A stretch of DNA of 19,561 nucleotides from Chromera velia (Eukaryota; Sar; Chromeraceae), in the NCBI GenBank assembly GCA_018398765.1, contig JAHBMJ010002377.1, forward strand, positions 1 through 19,561, written 5' to 3'. Below are positions 1-9,739 of this stretch, one piece after another. The translations under genes and the position numbers were made by a program. Numbering within the stretch: position 1 is the first letter of the stretch; each line of letters opens with the position of its first letter. The notes under the pieces were generated by a model. That model searched no databases. It was not told the origin of the DNA and saw only the letters and a program-made list of their open reading frames with translations.

Positions 1-820
1 GGCCTGGCAGGCTTGTGGAGGCCTGGCGCTTTCTCCCTCACTGGAGAGATCGAGTAAAACCATACACATGGGTGTAAACTGATACCTGGCAGTGGACTGC
101 GGGGATTCCTGAAACATAAAATCCTATCCTATCCCAATCTTTTCCTATTCCATAGACAGTGCAAGTCGAAGCCTGACGGTAGACTGCACGGCAACCCGGC
201 TAACAACCCAAAATATGAGCAGAGCAGTCAATTGGACTCCCAACGGTGTGACAATCTACATACTGATAAAACTAAGTCACTCCGGCATTACTCCGACCGT
301 CTGTCTGCAGCTGCATGGCCTCAATTCCTAGACTGAGTGCATGCATGATTTTAGCTCGGTGTGCCCTTAGCTCGGTGCCAGGTCAGAACATACATGCAGC
401 CTCCTCAATTTTGTCTTCGAACTCACTCAGTGATGTCAGATATCCGACGTTATCCGACATTGTATGCCAATCATCAGTCTTCATTCGCAGTACCTAAATT
501 GTCCAGTGCGTCTGTCAGCGCAGACCACGGAAATTGTACGCGGGAGGACGGAACGAGGTGCTTCTCTTTATACCAAAGAAGTTGATTTGAAACCATCGAG
601 TCAGATGTGACAGGAATTAAGCTGCTGGCGTCTCGTTCTCTTATACCTTGGTTGATTTTGTCACGGTCTCCCTCAGGAGACTCGGACGGTTCTGAGCTCA
701 TTTTTCTTTCGTCTTTACATTTTTCTCTTCTGCTCTCCGTGGGCTCCCTGAGGAAACGGACCACAAAATCTCCAACAGGAATGTACTAAATAGTCCTGGC
801 TGTCTCCAAAGAGAGAGAGA
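1..820. other. Gene-poor stretch upstream of the hydrolase gene
   Basis: I see no convincing complete gene here. Bases 112-150 carry a short run of TCCTA-like repeats following GC-rich sequence, which loosely resembles the 3' tail of a non-LTR retrotransposon, but no coding support accompanies it. The + strand open frames are short and do not read like protein. The only coding-like stretch is a minus-strand frame at about 474-790, listed separately. The last 30 bases contain a short GA run directly before the hydrolase start codon. Confidence 0.5.
474..790 (-). other. Possible exon of an unidentified divergent gene
   Basis: This is an open frame of about 105 codons on the minus strand, bounded upstream by a TAG. 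Its middle is charged and Ser/Glu-rich, and its end contains an aromatic and hydrophobic patch around NQLLWYKEKHLVPSSRVQFPW. No start codon or splice sites are clear. If real, it would be an internal exon or the 3' part of a gene transcribed away from the hydrolase. I recognise no domain, and chance openness in GC-balanced DNA is a serious alternative. Confidence 0.2.
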
Positions 821-1718
821 ATGCATCAGAGCTGCCCACGTCGCATTGGAAAATCTGCAGGGGCTCTGTGCGGCTGTTCGAAGCGTATGCAGAAGGGGAG
901 TGCAGCAGCATCTGCTTCTCCCTGTGAATCCGGGAGTGTCGGGGATCCGCCCGATCTCGAGGAGGTCGTGTCCCCCTGTCAGGAGGGCGAATTTGAGTTT
1001 ACAGAGGTGAACGGGGTGCGGCTGCGATTTCAAATTTGGGGGACCGTGCGGGCAGGCGCAGTGCCGATCGTCTTCACTCCCGGGGGACAGGGGGGCATTG
1101 CAGAGCCCTCAACTAAGGGTGTGTGCCTCCACCCCACACGGTTTCTCTCCAAGAGCCAAATCGAGCAAGAACTCCTGCAAGGAAGGAGACCCTCTTGGCT
1201 GCGTGCAAAGGTTAAGTCTGTCTTTGCTCCCTTTGTCTGCCCCTGTGGGCTGATGGAAGGCACTTGGGCAGTGTGCACCTGTACGCAGAGACGCGTGCTT
1301 CAATATCTCCTGAAGGAGACGGCAGAGAAGTGCCGTCTCCGTGAAAAGAAAGGAGACGGAGGGGAAGAGAACGAGGGGGGGGAGGGGGCAGCGAAGGAAC
1401 GGCCCGACTTCTTCTTACTCAGATGGGATCGGAGAAACTGCGGAAGTCCGTCGGCCCATCTCTCTCTGGCAGTGCCTTTCTTTTTGATACGTCCACTTCG
1501 ACTCCTTTCTCCTCGGCCCTCCTTTTTTATCGGTCATCGTTTGTCTCCCGATAAAACATAACGAATGGCATCTTAACCTGGTCAGAGTAGTGCTTAATGA
1601 TCTACAGCCCTTTTGCAGATCTTCTCTCTGCCTTGCCCACGGACACTGCATGCGAAAAATGTGTGTAAAACCGTTTGCATGTGTGTGTGTGTGTGTGGGA
1701 GAGGGAGGGAGAGTGGGC

Positions 1719-1763
<45 letters not shown>

Positions 1764-1882
1764 TATCTTTCTTCTTCTCCTTTCTTTTCTTCATGTACCC
1801 AATAGACAAACTATATCGCCTTTTCTTTCCTTTTTCTCTATGTGTTTCTTAGACAGACAGACAGACAGGCAGGCAGACGGGC

Positions 1883-1915
<33 letters not shown>

Positions 1916-3184
1916 GTATGGTTTCTTTCCCTCTTCTCCATTAACACAACAGACAAAAAGAAAGACAGTCAGAGAGCGCGCGCTTCCGCGAGTGAATTCA
2001 CACACGAACATCGATCCACACATACACATGCACACGCGCAAATTCACGCACATATACATATACGCTCGCTCACAAACATATACATGCGCGCGCGCGCGCA
2101 CACACACACACACACACACAGATGCACACCCATGAACTGTCGGAGATCAAAAAAAGAAGAAAGCCGCGGAAGAAAAAAAGAGAACTCTGTATTTTGTGTG
2201 CGCGCGTTGCTGTATCCGATCACTTGAGGAGGTCTTCTTCTTTGACGAGGTTTTCCCGTCATCGACGGTCAGCAGTTGGCCAATCCAGAAGAGCTCTCTC
2301 TGCCTTCATGGCTGGGGGTTCCGATGTCCTTGCTTGTCCTGCACCTGTCTCTGCATGCAAACAAGTACCCCTTTTGCTGTGAGACGACAGCTTTTTTTGG
2401 CTTCTCTCTCTTCCCTGCAGGCTCCGACTATTCCTACGGTGACGAGCTCTCGCGCCGAGGTGAGCCTGAGATCCAGGCCGAGGACCTGGCGTGTCTCCTT
2501 TCTTTTTTGGAAGAGACCAAATGTCGTGAGGGCAGCAGTGAGAGCAACGGAAGCAGAGAGGAATCGGGCCCCGGAAAGAATACTCGGGCGTCCCAGAAAG
2601 CGAAGGGGAAGGAGAAGGAAAGCCAAGCCAGTCTCGCCCCCGCGATTCTAGTGGGCAACAGCTCGGGAGCGCGTCTGTCTTTGATCTTTGCCATTCGCCA
2701 CGAGCCTCGGTGTGCTGGTTTAGTACTAATGAACATGACGCAGGGGGTGCTTGCGTCTGCGTTCCTGGCCGAGCACTACTACAGGCAATACTCTCGGATT
2801 GCACGAGAGGGGGGGATGCAGGCAGTCGTCAGTAGTCCTTTCTATACACGTGGATGTCGAGCGGGGGGTGACAGGAAGAGAGAGCAACTGATGTCGACAG
2901 ACACAGAGGCCTTCTGCAAGGTCACAGAGGCATGGGCGGACTGGATGGAAAGGGGGGCTGATGAGGGTTGGCCTGCGATTGGCGTGCCTGAATCAGAGGC
3001 AAGAAAGGCTGCGGGTGTGCCTTCGTTTGTTCTGCACACCTTTGTACCAGAGGACGGAATGCACACTCTGGAGGGGGCACAGAGACTGGGTCGCGTGCTG
3101 GGGGGGAATGTGATGTCTTCTCGGATGGAGAAAATCCAGGAATGGGTTCCAAAAGTGGCCGAATTCATTGCATCAATTCTTTGA
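821..3184 (+). CDS. Alpha/beta-hydrolase fold protein, three exons
   Basis: My model joins 821-1120, 1289-1445 and 2421-3184 (406 aa). The second junction (donor at 1446, acceptor CTGCAG ending 2420) is phase 1 and rebuilds the family motif WDRRNCGSSD. The first donor is less certain, because several overlapping GT dinucleotides lie at 1119-1124. Landmarks are VNGVRLRF at residues 63-70, TPGGQGG at 86-92 (oxyanion-loop region), nucleophile elbow GNSSG with Ser233, and a C-terminal Asp364/His367 pair in EDGMHT, the likely rest of the triad. Known relatives are single-domain serine hydrolases or peptidases; the substrate cannot be inferred. Two low-complexity charged inserts (about residues 115-140 and 185-225) lengthen it relative to bacterial relatives. 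The ATG at 821 is the first in frame after a TAG at 791. No obvious signal peptide. The 3' part is duplicated at 8324-9087. Confidence 0.82.
1446..2420 (+). repeat. Intron 2 of the hydrolase gene, packed with microsatellites
   Basis: This 975-base intron holds four simple-sequence tracts: GT (about 1679-1698), GA (about 1722-1760), a GACA-type tetranucleotide (about 1850-1916), and mixed GC/CA ending in a CA run (about 2089-2121). The last tract is where the tandem duplication begins: sequence from about 2110 onward recurs from about 8015. The acceptor is preceded by a strong pyrimidine tract. Confidence 0.7.
1850..1916 (+). repeat. GACA-type tetranucleotide microsatellite
   Basis: Runs of ACAG/GACA with a few GGCA and GGGC interruptions, within hydrolase intron 2. 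Open frames across it on both strands are repeat artefacts. Confidence 0.9.
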
Positions 3185-3596
3185 TAGTACTTCATCAGTA
3201 CACTGATATTTAGTGACAGACTTTTCATCATCTTAAACTATATTCTAAACTTTATTTACGAGAACTAGCTTCGAGTTAACGTTCTGCAAGTTAAAAAGGT
3301 TTGTTACCCAATCTACCAAGTACTACCAATGCATGTCTACCATGCAAAGTATCATAACCTAAAATGTTGATTAATAATTAGTATATACAAGTGATATAGA
3401 TATAATCTTGCCGCATTGTTGCGAAAGAAGACTTTTTCAGATTTCATCAAATTTCATTTCTAGTTCTATTTTTTTTTCTTTTTGACGTTTATTTCTTATA
3501 TTATTAAGTTATATGCATAATCCAGCGGCAATTCCAGTACGTATAGGAGGATAGGATTAATGTTTGGAGGATTGGCCTCCTGCCCCACCCTGATGA

Positions 3597-3860
3597 ATTG
3601 GGAGTTGAATTGGGTGTCGAATTGGTAGTACCACCAAATTTTTACCGTCAGTAACTCCCAATTTTGAAAAATTGGTACCTAGCCTAGTGAAAGAAGTACA
3701 TAGAGTTTGAAGCTAAAATTTTGTGTACGGGCTAGACAGGGGCTCACTAGTCTCTAGCCGCAGTCATTAGACTTTAATTCATTACTAGGAACAAATTTTA
3801 TGAACACTTAGAGTCACCTAAAAATTGGGAGTTACCAATTTTTTTTTAGGACTAACTACC
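3597..3860 (+). repeat. E1 left inverted-repeat arm
   Basis: This arm pairs with 4815-5076 in inverse orientation. Shared blocks include GTGTACGGGCTAGACAGGGG and the AATTCATTACTAGGAACAAA segment, with only scattered single-base differences, mostly transitions. Confidence 0.85.
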
Positions 3861-4026
3861 AATTTTTAAGAAAATCAACACCCAATTTTTTTTTTTGACT
3901 ACCAATTTTATAACTTCTCCTAGAAAGTAAAATATATGTGGAAAGAAAGAATGCTGTAATAGAACAGTGTTACGGCTGCATAGAACTTCATAAATCCATA
4001 AGTTTTATATAGTTTTATAGTGTTAT

Positions 4027-4326
4027 TCATGCTCGAAGTCCCTCCCGGCGTGACACATCGGCAAAATATGCTTGCATGGCTTTCTTTCTCTTACACAACC
4101 ATACAAAAACCAGATCTTCCAGAATAAAACAATCATATGAATAACGTTCCCCCCGTAGGATAAAACGTTTGCAAACCTTTTTATGATATGATTCAAAGCC
4201 GTAGCATTTCGCTGTGTTCAACCCCCCAAACCGGTGGATCCACACTGGGAAATGCAAGTAGAAGTGAATCTTCGGGACCGCCCACCCATAAGACTTGCAA
4301 AAAAGGTCTTGCCAAGTCTTTATCAC
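4027..4326 (-). pseudogene. C-terminal remnant of a DDE-type transposase
   Basis: The frame is about 99 codons and opens without a credible start. Its middle reads PKIHFYLHFPVWIHRFGG and is followed by a FESYHKK segment. From memory, the arrangement P-x-x-H-x3-H-x4-I-x-x-F-G, then F-E-x-x-H-K, is common near the C-terminus of large eukaryotic DDE transposases of the Plavaka/KDZ type. No catalytic Asp region is left in E1, so this is a fragment in a non-autonomous element. Family assignment rests on pattern only. Confidence 0.5.
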
Positions 4327-4428
4327 TTCAGCTCTGCAAGTTTCTCATCCGTGATTGAACCTGTCAATGTGGAAAAGATGCACGAATATAAGTAAAAAGA
4401 ACAAGCAGGAGGGTTCTCTGCAACAAAA

Positions 4429-4587
4429 ATGTCCGGGCACCTTTTTTCCATGAACTACACCCATATTGTTCCCCCCCAAAATCTGTCAGAGGAGAAGAAG
4501 AAGGAATATAATCTCCATTTGAGGCGTCTGGGAACCACTAAGTGGGAGATGTTCGGGAGAGAGGGGCATGATCTGAACAAAAATTAG
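4429..4587 (+). CDS. Small open frame inside E1 (52 codons)
   Basis: It starts with ATG and reads MSGHLFSMNYTHIVPPQNLS, then a Lys/Glu-rich stretch and a TAG. It lies divergent to the transposase remnant between the E1 arms. It could be a first exon, a remnant of a second transposon gene, or chance. I recognise no domain. Confidence 0.2.
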   Translation: MSGHLFSMNYTHIVPPQNLSEEKKKEYNLHLRRLGTTKWEMFGREGHDLNKN

Positions 4588-4814
4588 CAGCCACTGTCCG
4601 GCACTGGAGGGATTATGAATTCTGGTAGGCTTACATGGTCAATTGGATCGATTTTCACTCTGTTTTTTATATTGGTACGTGCAGCTTGTGTAGAGCTGTC
4701 CACTGTCCGTTTTGCATTGCATTAGCGGTGCACTATGACATACAAAACAAAAGTTTTAAGTTGACTCCCAATTTTTTTTTTTTTGTATTACCAATTTTTT
4801 TTTTCGGCGGTCCT

Positions 4815-5076
4815 AAAAAATTCCTATTTAAAAATTGGTAACTCCCAATTTTTAGGTGACTCTAAATGTTCATACAATTTGTTCCTAGTAATGAATTAGA
4901 GTCTAATGACTGCGGCTAGAGACTAGTAAGCCCCTGTCTAGCCCGTACACAAAATTTTAGCTTCAAACTCTATGTACTTCTTTCACTAGACTAGGTACCA
5001 ATTTTTCAAAATTGGGAGTTACTGGCAGTAAAAAATTGGTAGTACTACTAATTCGACACCCAATTCAACTCCCAAT
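4815..5076 (-). repeat. E1 right inverted-repeat arm
   Basis: Inverse copy of 3597-3860. Both arms end internally in T- or A-rich runs of slightly different length. Confidence 0.85.
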
Positions 5077-6115
5077 TGATTAGGACACAATGCCGAGCGC
5101 TCGACGTGCGGCGTCCAGGAAAAGCGTATACATGCGTTAGACCTTCTTGGATCATCTAGAGTATACAATAGCATCATCTAGAGTACACAATACGGTTAGG
5201 AGTAATGAAAGTAGGACAGTTACTAGGCGGTCGCTAGGCCATCCGGTTACCAATTTTGTAGTTACGGTAGTAGTATTCTAATAGTAGTGGTAGTAGCTAA
5301 AAACAGGCAGATTTGGCCATATTCTGAGTCAAACTTAACCTATAAAACCAATTTTAGACTAGTAAAAATCATATTTTTGGCATTCATCATAAGTTTATTC
5401 TAGTAAAACTCAATATTCATCCTAGATGTTCATCATTTTATAACTGAACTCTAACTCGCTCTAACTACTATATTATTATGTATAGCATATACTATTTGAA
5501 TATGATTATTTCAGGGATTTAAACTGCTAATGGGTTAAGTGGTCAGACTTTAAAATGGGTTTCGGTCTCGGTCTTAGTCTTGGTAGACTTTCGTCCACCA
5601 TGGAGCTGTGGCTATCCACTGGGATACACTCCTCCGGAGTTAGTCCCATACCCCATATGCATATCTGCTCCTCCTTCCACTGGGGCAGTCTAGCAAAACT
5701 TCAGTTGCGCAAGATGTTAAATCTACTTCCCTGACTATACCTCTCCCCCTCACCCCTGCGGCCTCTACCATATGACAGTTCCATTTGACTATCACTGTCT
5801 TGAAGCCCACCCTGCTTTATAACCTGAGAGCCTGAAACAGTTCTGTCATGCTTGAGGTCTCTCCCGCCTCTCCCCTCTCAGTCGTCTGTTGTGCACCATG
5901 TCCGGCCCCGGACAAATAGTACGACTGAATCTGGTGTTCTAACAGTCGCTGCAGCACCGTAGAGCACCCCCACCCCTCCATCCATCACCACCTTTTCCTT
6001 TTTTCTTATATCTCTCTCTTTCCCCATCTCTTCCTTTCTCTTCCTCTCTTTTCTTTCTCTTCATCCTGCTCAAAGAAAACCAGACCTGCTGCTTGGTACC
6101 ATTAATTGCGGTCCC

Positions 6116-6432
6116 AAGCCCGCCAGTGGTTCCTCCTTTCCCAACCCCCTCAGCATGTCAGCGTCTCCCTCCTTGCATCTCATTCCCTCCCCCCTCACCC
6201 GTACCCTAACCATACCATTGACATGCCATGCTGACCACCGCTTTATCAATCACGGCGGTCTGCAACCAGGAAAAAACTTCCTCTTTCGAGCAGTGAGGGA
6301 GAAAACCTAGCTTTTCCTTCCCCTTTTCAGCTCTTCCCATGTACTCTCTATTTCTGTTCGGTCAGTTTCCCTGGCCCCTTCCTTCCCTTTCCTACCCTTT
6401 CTGACCAGAACAGGAGCTAGGGAAGGTTTAAC
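6116..6432 (+). repeat. Direct repeat copy 1 inside E2
   Basis: About 320 bases starting near AGTGGTTCCTCC and ending near GGAAGGTTTA. It recurs at 7006-7342, with shared anchors CACGGCGGTCTGCA and GAAAAAACTTCCTCTTT. Differences are largely transitions plus a few short indels. Function unknown. Confidence 0.75.
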
Positions 6433-6470
6433 AGTCATTTTCAGTCCGGTTTTTTGACATACCAGCCTGC

Positions 6471-6659
6471 TTGACTGTCACAGCCGATGGAAAACTTCCG
6501 ATTTGGCATCCAGAAGAAACAGTCGCCGAATTCTTGGCACTACACAGTAACTTGATGCCCTCCCGTTTCCCTATCTCCCTATATTTCTTCTTTCCCCCTC
6601 CCCTTACAGCGCCTCAGGGGAAAACCTCCAGGGACACGGAAGAAAAAACCCCCGATTGA
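6471..6659 (+). other. Short open frame between the E2 direct repeats
   Basis: A frame of 62 codons in the only part of the E2 interior that is neither duplicated nor simple repeat. It starts from a non-ATG codon, lacks recognisable motifs, and its second half is Phe/Pro-rich because the DNA is pyrimidine-rich. Probably not a gene. Confidence 0.12.
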
Positions 6660-6660
6660 A

Positions 6661-6831
6661 GAAAGAAAGATGGAAAGAAAGAAAGAAAGAAAGAAAGAAA
6701 GAAGGAAAAAAAGAAAGAAAAAATTTTTAAACAGGAAAGGGAGGAACATAGGGAGGAAGGAAAGAAGGAAAAAAGAAAAAAAGAAAGAAAGAAACAAAGA
6801 AAGAAAGACAGACAAACAGACAGATAGTCTG

Positions 6832-6874
<43 letters not shown>

Positions 6875-7005
6875 AGAAAGAAAGAAAGAAAGAAATAAAT
6901 AAATAAATAAATAAATAAAGGAAGGAAGGAAGGAAGGAAGAAGGAACGAACGAATGAACGAACAAACAAAAGAAAGAAAGAAAGAAAGAAAGAAAAGAAA
7001 GAATA
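6661..7005 (+). repeat. GAAA-rich microsatellite block
   Basis: About 345 bases of GAAA with patches of GGAA, AAAT, GACA and AACG. It sits between the two direct repeats of E2. The long open frames on both strands are products of the repeat (Phe/Leu/Ser or Lys/Glu/Arg tracts) and are not genes. Confidence 0.95.
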
Positions 7006-7342
7006 AAGCCCTCTAGTGGTTCCTCCTTTTCTAACCCCCTCAGCATATTAGCGGTTCCCTCATTGCTTCTCATTCCCTCCCACCTCTGAGTCACTCATAT
7101 CCTACCCATACCAGCCAACATGCTACACTGACTGCTGTAATGGTTTTTTCAGTCACGGCGGTCTGCAGCCAGGAAAAAACTTCCTCTTTTGAGCAGTGAG
7201 GGAAAAAACCCAGCTTTCTCTTCCCTTTTTCAGATCTTCCCACTCTCTATTTCCATTTTATCAATGTCCCCCATTGAAAATTTCCTTCCCTATCTCATCC
7301 CTACTGATCTGACCAGAACAAGAGCCAAGGAAGGTTTGACAA
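7006..7342 (+). repeat. Direct repeat copy 2 inside E2
   Basis: Copy of 6116-6432 on the far side of the GAAA block. Its pairing with copy 1 suggests an internal duplication, with the microsatellite expanding at or near the junction. Confidence 0.75.
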
Positions 7343-7487
7343 TCTAGCAATTGTTTTTGCCCGAGTTTTCCTTTGAACTACCATGGTATAGTAGTACACG
7401 CCTTTAAGTCCACTGGTTACCATCTCATAGTTACCAAACGAACGGTAACTAAAAGGGGCCGGTAGTAATGCCTAACCGTACTGTGTA

Positions 7488-7682
7488 ATCTAGAGCATCA
7501 TTATTATATATGCCATCATATAATATCTAGTCTAGCTCTAGCTAGCTAGATGCCATAAGCTGGAGAAGCTGCGGAACTTAAATTAGCTGTATTAATTTAT
7601 CCTTCCTCATTAGACGTTTATTCTAGATTCCTAAAATCAATCCTAATCTCAGCTTAAATCCTAATCAATTATCATAGTATTA
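7488..7682 (+). repeat. Repeat R, unit 1 copy
   Basis: AT-rich sequence that recurs at about 9476-9663. Shared anchors include TATCCTTCCTCATTAGACG and CCTAATCAATTATCAT. It carries the uninserted version of the E3 site at 7670-7682 (ATCATAGTATT). No coding signal. Confidence 0.8.
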
Positions 7683-7737
7683 AATTTGATCATATATAAT
7701 ATTATATATTATATAACTTCTAGTATAACTTTAGAAT

Positions 7738-8010
7738 CATAGCGCTGATTTGATGTTCAATATACTTTTCTAGATACTTTTCAATGAATGATAGATTCAA
7801 ACAGAATGAATGAACCCTAACTCTTTTTAGATCACAAAAAATAAGTCTCCAGATTTATAACTCTACATATTATGGAATGTACTATATAGTTAGCAGAGTG
7901 TCTGTCAGTGTCTGACACAGACCTAGAGTAACCTTAGATCATATAGATATATTGAGATACAGAAATGACCGACTATGACAGACTTAGATGAAAAAAATAC
8001 ACACACATAC
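7738..8010 (+). repeat. Repeat S, unit 1 copy
   Basis: It starts near AGCGCTGATTTGATGTTCAA and runs into a CA/TA tract. In unit 2 the same sequence is split by E4 into 13102-13126 and 19261-19500. Anchors include GAATGAACCCTAACTC and GTGTCTGACA. Differences between copies are nearly all transitions. No coding signal. Confidence 0.82.
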
Positions 8011-8323
8011 ATATATACACACAGAAGCATACACATGAACTGTTGGAGATCAAAAAAAGAAGAAAGCCGCAGAAAAAAAAAAGAGAACTCTGTATTTTGT
8101 GTGCGCGCGTTGCTATATCCAATCACTTGAGGAGGTCTTCTTCTTTGACAAGGTTTTCCCGTCATCGACGGTCAGCAGTTGGCCAATCCAGAAGAGCTCT
8201 CTCTGCTTTCATGACTGGGGGTTTCGATGTCCTTGCTTGTCCTGCACCTGTCTCTGCATGCAAACAAGTACCCCTTTTACTGTGAGACGACAGCTTTTTT
8301 TGGCTTCTCTCTCTTCCCTGCAG

Positions 8324-9087
8324 GCTCCAACTATTCCTACGGTGATGAGCTCTCGTGCCGAGGTGAGCCTGAGATCCAGGCCGAGGACTTGGCGTGTCTC
8401 CTTTCTTTTTTGGAAGAGACCAAATATTGTGAGGGCAGCAGTGAGAGCAACGGAAGCAGAGAGGAATCGGGCCCCGGAAAGAATACTCGGGCGTCCCAGA
8501 AAGCGAAGGGGAAGGAGAAGGAAAGCCAAGCCAGTCTCGCCCCCGCGATTCTAGTAGGCAACAGCTCAGGAGCGCGTCTGTCTTTGATCCTTGCCATTCG
8601 CCACGAGCCTTGGTATGCTGGTTTAGTACTAATAAACACGACGCAGGGGGTGCTTGCGTCTGCGTTCCTGGCCGAGCACTACTACAGGCAATACTCTCGG
8701 ATTGCACGAGAGGGGGGGATGCAGGCAGTCGTCAGTAGTCCTTTCTATACACGTGGATGTCGAGCGGGGGGTGATAGGAAGAGAGAGCAACTAATGTTGA
8801 CAGACACAGAGGCCTTCTGCAAGGTCACAGAGGTATGGGCGGACTGGATGGAAAGGGGGGCTGATGAGGGTTGGCCTGCGATTGGCGTGTCTGAATGAAA
8901 GGCAAGAAAGGCTGCGGGTGTGCCTTCGTTTGTTCTGTACACCTTTGTACCAGAGGACAGAATGCACACTCTGGAGGGGGCACAGAGACTGGGTCGCATG
9001 CTGGGGGGGAATGTGATGTCTTCTTGGATGGAGAAAATCCAGGAATGGGTTCCAAAAGTGGCCGAATTCATTGCATCAATTCTTTGA
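8324..9087 (+). pseudogene. Alpha/beta-hydrolase pseudogene (exon 3 copy)
   Basis: Duplicate of hydrolase exon 3 (2421-3184), with the same 764-base length and no indels. It lacks exons 1 and 2, so the TPGGQGG loop and the WDRRNCG motif are missing, and no promoter is expected. The GNSSG elbow and DRMHT region remain recognisable, but an in-frame TGA at 8896-8898 would cut the protein before the C-terminal His. By my reading 24 bases differ from copy 1. In 21 of them copy 2 has T or A where copy 1 has C or G, two go the other way, and one is a transversion. The splice acceptor at 8323 is preserved. Confidence 0.85.
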
Positions 9088-9475
9088 TAGTACTTCATCA
9101 GTACACTGATATTTAGTGACAGACTTTTTATCATCTTAAACTATATTCTAAACATTATTTACAAGAACTAGCTTCGAGTTAACGTTCTGCAAGTTAAAAA
9201 GGTTTGTTACCCCATCTACTAAGTACTACCAATGCATGTCTACTATGCAAAGTATTATAACCTAAAATGTTGACTAAAATGTTGATTAATAATTAGTATA
9301 TACAAGTGATATAGATATAATCTTGCCGCATTGTTGCGAAAGAAGACTTTTTCAGATTTCATCAAATTTCATTTCTAGTTCTATTTTTTTTTCTTTTTGA
9401 CGTTTATTTCTTATATTATTAAGTTATATGCATAATCTAGCGGCAATTCTAGTATGTATAAGATCTATAGCTATA

Positions 9476-9663
9476 GCATCATCTAGAACATCATATAATA
9501 TCTAGTTTAGCTCCAGCCTAGGCTCCAGCTAGTTAGATGCTATAAACTAGAGAAACTGCGGAACTTATATTAGCTGTGTTAATTTATCCTTCCTCATTAG
9601 ACGTTTATTCTAGATTCCTAAAATGAATCATAATCCCAGCTTGAATCCTAATCAATTATCATA
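9476..9663 (+). repeat. Repeat R, unit 2 copy, interrupted by E3
   Basis: It matches 7488-7682 up to the TA at 9662-9663, where E3 begins, and resumes with TAGTATTA at 12174. Near 9481-9490 it carries the uninserted site of E2. Confidence 0.8.
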
Positions 9664-9739
9664 CCCTGCAAAAAATGTCAGAAAAGTGATAGAAAAGTGA
9701 TAGAAAAGTTGTTAAAAAAGTGATAAAAAAGTGATAGAA

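Larger units (their letters stand above)
3597..5076. mobile_element. E1: DNA transposon with long terminal inverted repeats
   Basis: Bases from 3597 (ATTGGGAGTTGAATTGGG) match the reverse complement of bases ending at 5076. About 250 bases per arm are nearly identical, followed by less exact similarity in T-rich runs. A possible TGA target duplication flanks it (3594-3596 and 5077-5079), but three bases is weak evidence. Each arm repeats short motifs of the type CCCAATTTTT and ACCAATTTTT. The centre carries a transposase-like remnant on the minus strand (4027-4326) and a small + strand open frame (4429-4587). Unit 2 lacks the element. The superfamily is unresolved. Confidence 0.8.
5184..7487. 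mobile_element. E2: inverted-repeat element with 8-bp target duplication
   Basis: The left end TACACAATACGGTTAGG (5184-5200) matches the reverse complement of 7471-7487 with one transition. ATCTAGAG flanks it at 5176-5183 and 7488-7495. The uninserted site is visible in unit 2 near 9481-9490, where a single ATCTAGAA joins the same flanks. An 8-bp duplication is typical of hAT-like and KDZ-like DNA transposons. I find no transposase gene, so it appears non-autonomous. The interior contains two direct repeats around a GAAA block and pyrimidine-rich sequence. Confidence 0.8.
2110..8010 (+). repeat. Tandem duplication, unit 1
   Basis: The unit runs from a CA tract through hydrolase intron 2 (3' part), exon 3 and its 3' flank (to about 3549), then repeat R (7488-7682) and repeat S (7738-8000), and ends in a second CA-rich tract. 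The same order recurs in unit 2 from about 8015. Elements E1 and E2 are present only in this unit. The copied part keeps intron sequence and 3' flank, so it is a DNA duplication and not a retrocopy. CA tracts at both unit edges suggest unequal exchange or slippage there. Confidence 0.78.

Noticed and set aside
112-150. LINE 3' tail with TCCTA-type repeats near the window start
   Set aside because: The repeat is short and irregular, and the upstream 110 bases give no retrotransposon coding frame.
1590-2262. Many overlapping open frames in the microsatellite part of hydrolase intron 2
   Set aside because: They translate GT, GA, GACA and CA repeats, and lie in an intron supported by phase-consistent splice sites.
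2259-2804. 181-codon minus-strand frame, also present at 8162-8707
   Set aside because: It is antisense to hydrolase exon 3. Its conservation between copies follows from the duplication, and its codon pattern mirrors the sense gene.
6579-7094. Long open frames on both strands across the GAAA block (171, 80 and 78 codons)
   Set aside because: They are translations of a tetranucleotide repeat (Phe/Leu/Ser or Lys/Glu/Arg runs) with no non-repetitive protein core.
8036-9465. Processed (retro) copy of the hydrolase gene
   Set aside because: The copy includes intron 2 sequence upstream of exon 3 and several hundred bases of 3' flank, so it arose by DNA duplication.
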